Shown here in pieces: positions 1 to 6,503 of a stretch of DNA of 10,595 nucleotides; position 1 is the stretch's first letter, and every line of letters begins with the position of its first letter. This stretch comes from an uncultured Mycoplasmataceae bacterium (lineage in GTDB: Bacteria > Bacillota_I > Bacilli_A > Mycoplasmatales > Mycoplasmoidaceae). Location: the NCBI GenBank assembly GCA_949299825.1, contig CASGBP010000016.1, positions 1-10,595 of the forward strand, in the 5' to 3' direction. Under the pieces are notes generated by a model. That model ran no database searches, was not told the origin of the DNA, and saw only the letters and a program-made list of their open reading frames with translations. A program made the position numbers and the translations under genes.

Positions 1-1092
1 GGTGGATTAAGTACTGTTGTTGAATCAATAGTAACTGCTTCATCAATGAAAATGAACAACCCAATTTTAGTAAACCATTCATATGTTAGAGATGGTTATT
101 ATTTGGATGGTAAATTATACGATGATTCAAGTTCTGGTAGAGCAGCAATGTTAAGTGATTATATTAATAGTATTTCTTCTAAATCTTCTAGCGATAATAG
201 AGTTGAAACTTTATATACATTTAATAATGAGATTGATAATTACATTCAATCAAGTGATAATATTGATAAATATTTAGGTTTATATAGTGATAAAGAAGAA
301 CTAAGTGAAGACATAATTAATGATATTGAAATGAATGGTGAACATTCTAGATATACTGCAATTGCAATTAAGAATTTTAGTGATAGTTATGGCGGAAATT
401 GAAGTTCTCTTAATAGTGTTGCAGCAATTGAAGCTGCAGCTAATAGCATCATATCAAAAATAAGACCAACAATAATATCAATGAGACCAATAATTGATGA
501 TTTTGGTTTATTAAGTAGAAGAAATTTTACTGGTATATTACCAGGTAATAGTTATGATTCAAAAACAAATTCAATTATTACAGAATCTCAAAAAGCTGAG
601 AAATACTTAGGATTTAATACTAATAGTTGATTTATCATAAACAATTCTGCAAATTTAATGAATAATGATAATTTTGTTGAACCATCATCACTAGTTGCTA
701 TAAAAAATGCAAAATCAGAAATTGAATATGCAACTGCAAATTTATACAAAGAAGATTTATTAAAATCTACTACCTATGAATCATATTCTTCATCATTGCA
801 AAATACTAAATTTAGTACTGTACAAGAAAAAATATTAAATGGCATTAGACCGCATGATGTAATTGTTTATTCAACAAATAAATATACAAAATACTTTGTA
901 GATACAATTGATTCAAATAATTCAAGAAATGTTATAAGTACAGCATATGATAATTTGATTAAATTTATTAAATTACAAAATGGTGTTAAGTTAGAAATAA
1001 ATGTTAATGAAGTTATAAGTTATTACATTTATGATGGATTTTATTTTAGTTCTTTGGATAACTTATTATATTATGCATCAAATAACAAATAA
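1..1092 (+). CDS. C-terminal part of a probable surface/exported protein with the YxxD...FSS repeat (5' end outside window)
   Basis: The reading frame is open from base 1 to the TAA at 1090-1092 if the TGA codons at 400 and 628 are read as Trp, giving 363 visible residues with no start in view. I do not recognise a family. The visible part is hydrophilic, rich in Ser, Asn, Asp, Ile and Tyr, with no transmembrane segment and no Cys, so any membrane anchor or signal must lie upstream. Its last 23 residues (1021-1089) match repeat units near the N-terminus of the long protein starting at 6504: same spacing of Y, D, F-S-S, L and Y. A looser copy with a short insertion lies at 97-168. This suggests both proteins belong to one family of mycoplasma surface proteins; the extracellular location is inferred. 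No clear terminator follows: the 67 bases to the next start hold only weak A+T hairpins. Confidence 0.85.
97..168 (+). repeat. Degenerate copy of the YxxD protein repeat
   Basis: The encoded segment starts YYLDGKLYDD, then has a few extra residues (SSSG), then AAMLSDYIN. It keeps the Y, D, second aromatic and L-x-x-Y-I-N positions of the repeat seen at 1021-1089, 6600-6671 and 6918-7058. The insertion makes it a weaker match than the C-terminal copy. Confidence 0.45.
1021..1089 (+). repeat. C-terminal copy of the YxxD...FSS protein repeat
   Basis: The 23 codons before the stop encode a unit with YIYDG, then FYFSS, L, and YY, in the same register as the first repeat of the long protein (YYFDN, INFSS, L, TY). 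Seven positions are identical or conservative at fixed spacing. The protein ends right after the unit, so the unit may form a complete small module. Confidence 0.65.
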
Positions 1093-1126
1093 GCACTAAT
1101 AGTTTAGTATTTTATTCCTATACATT

Positions 1127-1152
1127 TATTATTATTTGCTAAAATAATAATA
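1127..1152 (+). promoter_or_regulatory. Perfect 11-bp A+T inverted repeat just upstream of the transketolase start
   Basis: Bases 1127-1137 (tattattattt) are the exact reverse complement of 1142-1152, around a four-base loop (gcta). The octamer tacattta occurs at 1121-1128 and again at 1151-1158, flanking the hairpin. It ends seven bases before the ATG at 1160, where a Shine-Dalgarno sequence would lie, and none is visible there. It could be a weak end signal for the upstream gene or a structure acting on translation start. It has no following T run and contains few G/C pairs, so its stability is doubtful. Confidence 0.4.
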
Positions 1153-1159
1153 CATTTAT

Positions 1160-3130
1160 ATGTTCAATAAATATACAAAAGCTTTAATTTCTTTAAGTTG
1201 TCAAATTATTAAAAATGCAAAAAGTGGTCATACAGGCATGGCAATAAGTTCAAGTCCAATTAATTTTGCATTATTCACTAAACACATTAATATATCAAAT
1301 TATGATCCAAAATGATTTAATAGAGACCGATTTGTATTAAGTGCAGGACATGGTAGTGCTAATTTATATTCATTATTTTATTTTTCTGGATTATTAAGTT
1401 TAGAGGATATCAAACAATTTAGAAAAGGAAATAACAATGTGGCTGGCCATCCCGAATATTCACTAAATAATTACATTGATGCATCTACTGGTCCATTAGG
1501 TCAAGGGGTAGCAAATGCCGTGGGTATGGCAATTGCTGAAAAATATTTAAATAATAAATGAAAAATATTAAATGGCTTAGTTGATCATTATACATATGTT
1601 TTAGTTGGTGATGGAGATTTACAAGAAGGAATTTGTTATGAGGCAATGAGTTTAGCTGGAAAACTTAAGTTAAATAAATTAATCATGATTCATGACTCTA
1701 ATGATTTTCAACTAGATTCAAGTGTAATCGATGTGAACATTGAAGATATTAAATTAAGGGTAGAATCTCAAGGATGAAACTATCTTAGTACAGATAATAA
1801 TGAAGAAAATATCTCATTTTGTATTGAAAAGGCAAAATCTTCAAATAAACCTTCTTTTATTGAAGTTAAGACTATTATTGGAGAAGGTACTTCAAAACAA
1901 GCAACTAATGAGGCACACGGTTTATCAATTACTAATGATGAAATGAATAATATTAATTCATACTTTGATATTAATCATGATAATTTTAATTTTGCGCAAG
2001 AAATATTTGATTTTTTCAGACAAAACATAATTGATAGAGGGAATAGCAAATATTCTGAGTGACAAAATTTAATAGAAAAATATAAGGAATTATATCCTGA
2101 ATTAATGAATGATTTTTTATCTATTAGCAAAAATCAGTTCGAAGATTTTTCAAAATATCTTGATTTAGATGATTTGAATGTCTTTGATGCTCCAACAAAA
2201 ACATATTTAAAATATTTTTTTGATCAATTAAGTTCTGCAAATATTAAAGATGTAATAACATTATCTGCAGACTTAGCATCTACAACTAATTGCAAATTGT
2301 CATTTAATAATTCAAATTTTAACAATGATATCAATTCTCCATACATTATGGTAGGAATTAGAGAATTTGCTATGGGAGCAATTCAAAATGGAATTTTGTT
2401 GCATGGAGGGTTAAGATGTTTTGCAGGAACATTTTTAGCATTTTCTGATTATATGAAACCTGCTATAAGACTTGGTGCAATGTCTAAATTACCTTCAAGT
2501 TATATATTTACTCATGATAGTTATTATGTAGGAAATGATGGTCCTACTCATCAACCATACGATCAAATACCAATGCTTAGAGCAATTGATAACGTTTATG
2601 TATGAAGGCCATGCGATGAGAAAGAATTATGTGCTGCTTTTTGTATTGCACTAAATGAAAGTATTAAAACCAATTGCTTAGTTTTAACTAGACAGCCTAT
2701 ACCATCTCAAATAAATAGCTCTATTTCTAACTCATATAAAGGCGCATACATTATATCCGATTGTGATAATCCAGATATTTGCTTAATAGCTAATGGGAGT
2801 GAAGTAAGTTTAGCAATGGATGTAAAAGAATCTTTAAGTGATTTTTTTAATATTAATGCTAAAGTAGTTTCCTGTCCATGCTTAAAGGAATTTCTAAATC
2901 AAGAACCTGATTATATTAGAAAAACTCTAGATTCTGATTTGGGAGTAGTTAGTATTGAAGCATCAAGCGATAACTATTGATATAAATTATTGAAATACTG
3001 TAAAAAAATTATTACAATTCAAGCAAACCATTTTGGTTATTCTGATGATGGTGTTAAGGTTTATTCTTCCTTAGGTTTTAATAAGGATAATATTATTGAA
3101 ATCATTAAAAAGGAATTAATAAATGTCTAG
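1160..3130 (+). CDS. tkt: Transketolase
   Basis: Transketolase moves two-carbon ketol units between sugar phosphates in the non-oxidative pentose phosphate pathway, using thiamine diphosphate and Mg2+ in the cytoplasm. The protein is 656 residues, the usual full length, with six UGA Trp codons. Visible motifs in order: KSGHTG near the N-terminus; SAGHGS (residues 61-66); GHPE (96-99); STGPLGQG; the cofactor loop GDGDLQEG (from residue 150) with its later Asn at 181 (HDSND); GIREFAM with the catalytic Glu at 402; THDSYYVGNDGPTHQP (from residue 451); then WRPCDE. The ATG is forced: an in-frame TAA lies at 1148 and no other Met occurs before the conserved N-terminal block. No Shine-Dalgarno is seen before it. 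The gene ends in TAG, overlapping the next gene by eight bases, so the two are probably co-transcribed and translationally coupled. Family assignment is secure; tolerance of GHT in place of GHP is presumed. Confidence 0.97.
3110..3114 (+). promoter_or_regulatory. Ribosome binding site of the phosphofructokinase gene, inside the tkt coding end
   Basis: AAGGA lies eight bases before the ATG at 3123, within the last codons of transketolase. It supports the start at 3123 and re-initiation or coupling after tkt translation. Confidence 0.65.
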
Positions 3131-4115
3131 TAAGACAATTAAAAAAATTGCTATTTTAACTTCGGGTGGTGATTCTCCAGGAATGAATAAGGTTATTGAA
3201 TCTATTGTTTCAAGATCTCTAGACTTCAACCTAGTTCCTTACTTAATTTTTAATGGTTTCAAGGGATTGGTAGATAATGAATTTAAAAAAGCAAAAATTG
3301 ATGAAATATTAGAAAAATCTAATCTTTCTGGATCAATGATATATTGTTCTCGTTTTAATGATTTTTCTAAATCTGAAAATATTAGTAAAGCTATATCAAA
3401 TTTAAAAATGAATCAAATTGATTGTTTATTTGTTCTAGGTGGAAATGGATCAATGCAAGGAGCTAATTTATTAGTTAATAAAGGAATTAAGGTTATAGCA
3501 ATACCTTGTACTATTGATAATGATGTAAGTTATACAGATTATTCTATTGGTTTTGATTCAGCATTAAATGTCATAGCTGATACAATTGATTTATTAAAAA
3601 ATACTGCAAGATCACATAGAAATATTTTTTTAATAGAATTAATGGGTAGAAATTGTAGTGCATTAACTATTGCAACAGCTTATATTAACAATGTAGATTA
3701 TGTTATAACTCCTTTTAATATTTTGGATAAGCTAGAAATCTTAAAAGTATGTAAAAAAATTATTAAAAATAAAAAGCGAGAAATTATTTTTTTAATTACC
3801 GAAAGACTTTATTCATCTAGTGAACTAAGTTCTATTGCAGATTATATTCAACAAAATACAAATATATCAACAAAAGTTCATGTTATGGGTTTTATCCAAA
3901 GAGGAGCAAAACCAACTGGATATGAAAGATATACTGCAACAAAAATGGGATATTTTGCCATTGAATCATATTTGAAAAATAAATATAACATAATGATAAG
4001 TATGAAAGGCAAAGAACTTACTTATTATCCATTAGATAAAGAATTTTACAAAAACGAAGACAAGGATGAAATTAGTTATTTATTATCAACAATTAATCGA
4101 TATAAAATAGATTAA
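3123..4115 (+). CDS. pfkA: 6-phosphofructokinase family protein, ATP type, with altered sugar-binding residues
   Basis: The 330-residue length fits bacterial phosphofructokinases, which phosphorylate fructose 6-phosphate with ATP in glycolysis. Family marks: TSGGDSPGMN (13-22), GGNGS (106-110), CTIDND (129-134), MGRNCS (174-179), ITE (225-227), FIQRG (257-261). The Gly after N108 points to ATP rather than pyrophosphate. Against the E. coli enzyme from memory, catalytic Asp127, Asp129 and Thr125 are kept (132, 134, 130), as are Glu222 (227), Arg252 (260) and Arg72 (77). However, Asp103 is Asn108, Arg162 is Asn167 (an Arg sits beside it at 166), Arg243 is Lys251 and His249 is Phe257. Effector residues Arg21 and Arg25 are Glu26 and Ser30, so allosteric control is probably lost. 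It starts inside the transketolase gene, which ties it to pentose phosphate chemistry. It may be the ordinary glycolytic enzyme or a paralogue with another substrate; the family is sure, the exact substrate is not. It has no Trp codon. Confidence 0.9.
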   Translation: MSSKTIKKIAILTSGGDSPGMNKVIESIVSRSLDFNLVPYLIFNGFKGLVDNEFKKAKIDEILEKSNLSGSMIYCSRFNDFSKSENISKAISNLKMNQIDCLFVLGGNGSMQGANLLVNKGIKVIAIPCTIDNDVSYTDYSIGFDSALNVIADTIDLLKNTARSHRNIFLIELMGRNCSALTIATAYINNVDYVITPFNILDKLEILKVCKKIIKNKKREIIFLITERLYSSSELSSIADYIQQNTNISTKVHVMGFIQRGAKPTGYERYTATKMGYFAIESYLKNKYNIMISMKGKELTYYPLDKEFYKNEDKDEISYLLSTINRYKID

Positions 4116-4702
4116 AACTTAATTCAATCTAATTTTGCAAAATTTGGATTCTTTTTATTTATTCTATCTGGATATAGAATTCCATCTAAATGATCTATCT
4201 CATGTTGAATACAAATTGATAATAAATTTTTTGCTACAATTTCAATTTTTTTATTTTGTAATAAATCAAAAGCACTAACCACTATTTTATATTTTCTTTC
4301 AATGTTTCCAACAATATCATTGGGTACACTTAAACAACCTTCTCCACCTTCAATATAACTTGAAGAATCACTATATGAAATAATTTCAGGATTTATTAAT
4401 AAATACTGATGCTCTATTTCATCTTCATTAAAATGTATATATATTATTCTTTTACTTAAACCCATCTGAGGAGCAGCAACTGCTATACCAGGTTTAATGT
4501 CTAATTTTTTATATTCATTATTATAACAAGTATCAATGTATGAAACCATTTTACTTATAATATCCAAATCTTGTTGATTTAATTCTTTAACAGGTTCTGA
4601 TTTTTTTCGTAAAATTTCATGATCATCTAAGTAAATTCATTCCTTTTTAGGTTCTAATTTTTTATTAATGATTAAGTTTTGATTATTTTTTTCAAAATTC
4701 AT
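4112..4702 (-). CDS. def: Peptide deformylase
   Basis: This metal-dependent cytoplasmic enzyme removes the formyl group from the N-terminal Met of new proteins. The protein is 196 residues. All three family motifs are present: GIAVAAPQ (72-79, Gln79), EGCLSVP (121-127, metal ligand Cys123) and QHEIDH (166-171, metal ligands His167 and His171, catalytic Glu168). The start at 4702 is chosen because it restores the usual N-terminal helix region (DDHEILRKKSEPVKEL) and has a ribosome binding site, AAAGG, six bases upstream; a TTG at 4567 would cut this off. Two TGA codons are read as Trp, one near the C-terminus, so the protein ends DWIKF and its TAA is at 4112-4114. The start overlaps the end of cmk by 20 bases, indicating one operon. 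Its stop shares the bases TTAA with the stop of the convergent phosphofructokinase gene. Confidence 0.96.
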
Positions 4703-5369
4703 TAATAACCTTTCCATAATAAGTTTTTTTAATTAGTTCTAAAGTATCATCAAATCCAATTTGTGAATTATCAATGATTACTGCATCGTCTGCTTTGGCT
4801 AAAGGAGCAATTTGTCTTGAGTAATCTCTATTATCTCTTTCAATTAATTCATTTATTACTTGATCAACAGAAAGATGTCTACCATTTTTTTCTTGATATT
4901 GTTTAACTCTTCTATAAGCTCTAGTTTTTACATCTGCATCAAGAAATATTTTTGCTGTTGCATTTGGTAAAACACAGGTTCCAATATCTCGACCATCAAC
5001 AACAATTGATCTTAAATTTGATAATTCTAAAATATTTTTATTAACAAAATTTCTAATAGATGGATAAACAGCAATATTACTAGCAATATTTGAGATAAAA
5101 TTTTCCTTTATTCTATCACTTACATCAACACCATTAAGAATAATATTATCTCCATCCCATTTTAGTTTAATGTTATTTTCTAATCATTGCTCACTAAAAT
5201 TATTTGGATTATCATAGTTTATTTTGTTGCTATAAAAAAATCAGGCAATTGCACGATAAAATGATCCAGAATTTACATAATCAAAATTTAATTGTTTCGC
5301 TAACTCTTTTGCAATTGAAGATTTTCCACTTGCTGCCGGTCCGTCTATGGCAATACTATAATGTTTCAT
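4683..5369 (-). CDS. cmk: Cytidylate kinase
   Basis: Cytidylate kinase phosphorylates CMP and dCMP to the diphosphates with ATP, in pyrimidine nucleotide supply. The 228 residues match the usual length. Visible features: P-loop IDGPAASGKSS (8-18); NSGSFYRAIAW (33-43), corresponding to the usual D-T-G-x-x-Y-R-A nucleoside-binding block; VVDGRDIGT (123-131); and the C-terminal ERDNRDYSRQIAPLAKADDA block (177-196) with the family's R-D-x-x-x-x-R and A-P-L. Three Trp are TGA and one is TGG. The start has a strong Shine-Dalgarno, AGGAGG, six bases upstream; that sequence overlaps the TAG stop of the preceding gene, and the 3' end overlaps def by 20 bases. In many Mollicutes cmk is next to the GTPase gene der; here it is followed by def instead. 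Confidence 0.96.
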
Positions 5370-5375
5370 ACATTT

Positions 5376-5381
5376 CCTCCT
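5376..5381 (-). promoter_or_regulatory. Strong Shine-Dalgarno for cmk, overlapping the upstream stop codon
   Basis: On the minus strand AGGAGG stands six bases before the cmk ATG. The TAG stop of the upstream gene (5382-5380) overlaps its first bases, so a ribosome terminating there sits on the cmk initiation site. This is the best ribosome binding site in the window and fits coupled translation. Confidence 0.8.
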
Positions 5382-6060
5382 ATATAACAAGTCAAATAAT
5401 TGTTCCTAATAATCCACACAATATAAAAACACCAAGTAATATTAGAATAACAAAGTAAGAAATTTTAAGATTAAAACTTGGTTTTATATTCTTTGTTTCT
5501 ATTGAGACAAAACTATCTGACTTTATATTGTTACTTTCTCTTATTGTTTGAGTTAGTTTTTTTAATTTATCATTTGCATCACTTGGAAACATTTGAATCT
5601 TTTTCTCAAGCTCAATCATATTATTTTTAATATCTACTAAATGATTTTTTTCTAATTCATTAAATTCTTCTAATTTTTCCAGGTTTAATTCTTTATTATT
5701 TGTTAAAAAAATTTTTTGATCAGTTTCAACTTTTATTTTTGATACTTCATTTTTAATATTATCAATAAAACTATTTGACAAGTTAGGAAAATTAAATTTT
5801 AATATCTCATAAGATTGTTCAAGTGATTTAATTGAATTAGGATCAATTACTGTAACCTCAGCTAATTTAACATCATTAGCATTAAAATTAAAGTTCATCA
5901 ATATACTTTTATCGATACTATTAATACTACTTATAAAGTTTTTAATTTTCTTATTGTTTTTTATTCATTCTTCATTTTTTATCGATTCAGAAGTTATGGA
6001 ATTTCGATATTCATTCCATATATCCATTCTTTTTTCAAAAATTAATTTTTTATCTTGCAT
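5380..6060 (-). CDS. Predicted tail-anchored coiled-coil membrane protein of unknown function
   Basis: I do not recognise a family. The 226-residue frame reads one TGG and two TGA as Trp. Residues 1-115 are charged and Asn-rich. About 125-175 is Glu/Lys/Leu-rich with coiled-coil character (for example LEKLEEFNELEKNHL). Residues 200-226 form one hydrophobic segment ending almost at the C-terminus (WLVI). There is no N-terminal signal, so the likely topology is a cytoplasmic domain held by a C-terminal membrane tail; that is inference. Reading TGA as stop would trim the membrane segment by four residues. It is first in the operon with cmk and def; cmk starts ten bases after its stop. The ATG at 6060 lies only six bases after a TATAAT box, so the message would be leaderless; Met12 (6027) is the alternative start. 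Confidence 0.8.
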
Positions 6061-6066
6061 ACCTTT

Positions 6067-6075
6067 ATTATATCA
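6067..6075 (-). promoter_or_regulatory. Extended -10 promoter of the coiled-coil protein-cmk-def operon
   Basis: The minus strand reads TGATATAAT, a consensus -10 (6072-6067) with the TGn extension. The ATG at 6060 follows after six bases, about where transcription should begin, implying a leaderless message. I see no convincing -35 box, which is common in mycoplasmas. Confidence 0.55.
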
Positions 6076-6128
6076 ACTTAGATATAATTATAGATTTTGC
6101 TAAATTTATATGTTTGTTAATTTGATAT

Positions 6129-6153
6129 AAAAAAAACACACCCATTGGTGTGT
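6129..6153 (-). terminator. Rho-independent-type terminator of tRNA-Leu
   Basis: On the minus strand, seven base pairs (ACACACC with GGTGTGT, 6153-6147 and 6142-6136) enclose a four-base loop and run into eight T residues. It begins 10 bases past the 3' end of the tRNA and separates it from the operon promoter at 6075. Confidence 0.85.
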
Positions 6154-6163
6154 CAATATTCAA

Positions 6164-6250
6164 TGGTGCTGGAAAAGGGACTTGAACCCTTAAGGTATTG
6201 CTACCGGTGGATTTTGAGTCCACTGCGTCTGCCGTTCCGCCACTCCAGCA
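6164..6250 (-). tRNA. tRNA-Leu (anticodon CAA)
   Basis: The 87-base gene includes the encoded CCA end. The acceptor stem TGCTGGA/TCCAGCA pairs fully. The anticodon stem GTGGA/TCCAC holds the loop CTCAAAA, giving anticodon CAA, which reads UUG. A long variable arm (GGTA, loop, TACC) marks a class II tRNA as expected for leucine, and the T arm is AAGGG-TTCAAGT-CCCTT. It is transcribed as a single gene with its own promoter and terminator. Confidence 0.98.
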
Positions 6251-6261
6251 AAAACATAGTT

Positions 6262-6290
6262 ATTATATTAGAATTTATTTTTTACATTAA
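6262..6290 (-). promoter_or_regulatory. Promoter of tRNA-Leu
   Basis: On the minus strand TTAATG (6290-6285) and a perfect TATAAT (6267-6262) are separated by 17 bases. The -10 box ends 11 bases before the 5' end of the tRNA, so the primary transcript would have a leader of only a few bases. Confidence 0.65.
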
Positions 6291-6293
6291 TAA

Positions 6294-6323
6294 TTACTAG
6301 ATATAAACACTAAATATTATAAA
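6294..6323 (+). promoter_or_regulatory. Promoter of tRNA-Arg
   Basis: TTACTA (6294-6299) and TATAAA (6318-6323) are 18 bases apart, with the predicted start a few bases before the tRNA at 6334. Its -35 box lies three bases from that of the divergent tRNA-Leu promoter. An overlapping TATTAT at 6315 is an alternative -10. Confidence 0.45.
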
Positions 6324-6333
6324 ATATATTTGT

Positions 6334-6410
6334 GCGCCTGTAGCTCAGTAGGATAGAGCACACGCCTTCTAAGCGTGTTGTCGGGGGTTCGAATCCCTCC
6401 AGGCGCGCCA
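6334..6410 (+). tRNA. tRNA-Arg (anticodon UCU)
   Basis: The 77-base gene includes the encoded CCA. The acceptor stem GCGCCTG/CAGGCGC pairs fully, with G as discriminator base. The anticodon stem CACGC/GCGTG holds the loop CTTCTAA, giving anticodon TCT. It reads AGA, by far the commonest arginine codon in the genes of this window, and AGG. The T arm GGGGG-TTCGAAT-CCCTC contains one G-T pair. Confidence 0.98.
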
Positions 6411-6420
6411 TTAATACTAA

Positions 6421-6441
6421 GGCCCGCTTTGCGGGTCTTTT
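6421..6441 (+). terminator. Rho-independent-type terminator of tRNA-Arg
   Basis: GGCCCGC and GCGGGTC form a seven-pair, mostly G+C stem with one G-T pair around a TTT loop, followed by TTTT. It starts 11 bases past the tRNA end and is one of the few G+C-rich stretches outside the tRNAs. Confidence 0.85.
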
Positions 6442-6445
6442 AATT

Positions 6446-6464
6446 TATATATCATAGATATATA
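6446..6464 (+). promoter_or_regulatory. Perfect inverted repeat upstream of the long surface protein gene (possible operator)
   Basis: TATATATC (6446-6453) is mirrored exactly by GATATATA (6457-6464) around ATA. It overlaps the place of a -35 box for the TATAAT at 6473. It could bind a dimeric regulator, but in such A+T-rich DNA a chance palindrome of this type is not improbable. Confidence 0.3.
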
Positions 6465-6469
6465 AAATG

Positions 6470-6478
6470 TGATATAAT
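6470..6478 (+). promoter_or_regulatory. Extended -10 promoter of the long surface protein gene
   Basis: TGATATAAT is a consensus -10 (6473-6478) with the TGn extension. The same nine bases form the promoter of the coiled-coil protein operon on the other strand. The predicted start near 6485 leaves a leader of about 19 bases. No good -35 box is visible. Confidence 0.6.
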
Positions 6479-6495
6479 TGGTATGTAATTTAAAT

Positions 6496-6500
6496 GAGGG
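6496..6500 (+). promoter_or_regulatory. Ribosome binding site of the long surface protein gene
   Basis: GAGGG lies three bases before the ATG at 6504. The spacing is short, but the match and the signal peptide that follows support this start. Confidence 0.5.
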
Positions 6501-6503
6501 AAT

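Noticed and set aside
1092..1116. ACTAA-TAGT-TTAGT hairpin followed by T-rich DNA as terminator of the first gene
   Set aside because: A five-pair stem with only one G/C pair is too weak to call; the following T run is interrupted.
4131..4144. 14-base perfect palindrome aattttgcaaaatt near the convergent gene ends, as a possible shared terminator
   Set aside because: It lies inside the def coding end, is almost all A+T, has no loop as a perfect palindrome, and no proper T run follows on either strand.
4565..4567. TTG as start of peptide deformylase
   Set aside because: The frame is open upstream through a TGA Trp codon to the ATG at 4702, which has a ribosome binding site and restores the normal N-terminal region.
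5204..5458. 84-codon plus-strand ORF
   Set aside because: It lies antisense across cmk and the end of the coiled-coil gene; it is a shadow frame with no ribosome binding site or family features.
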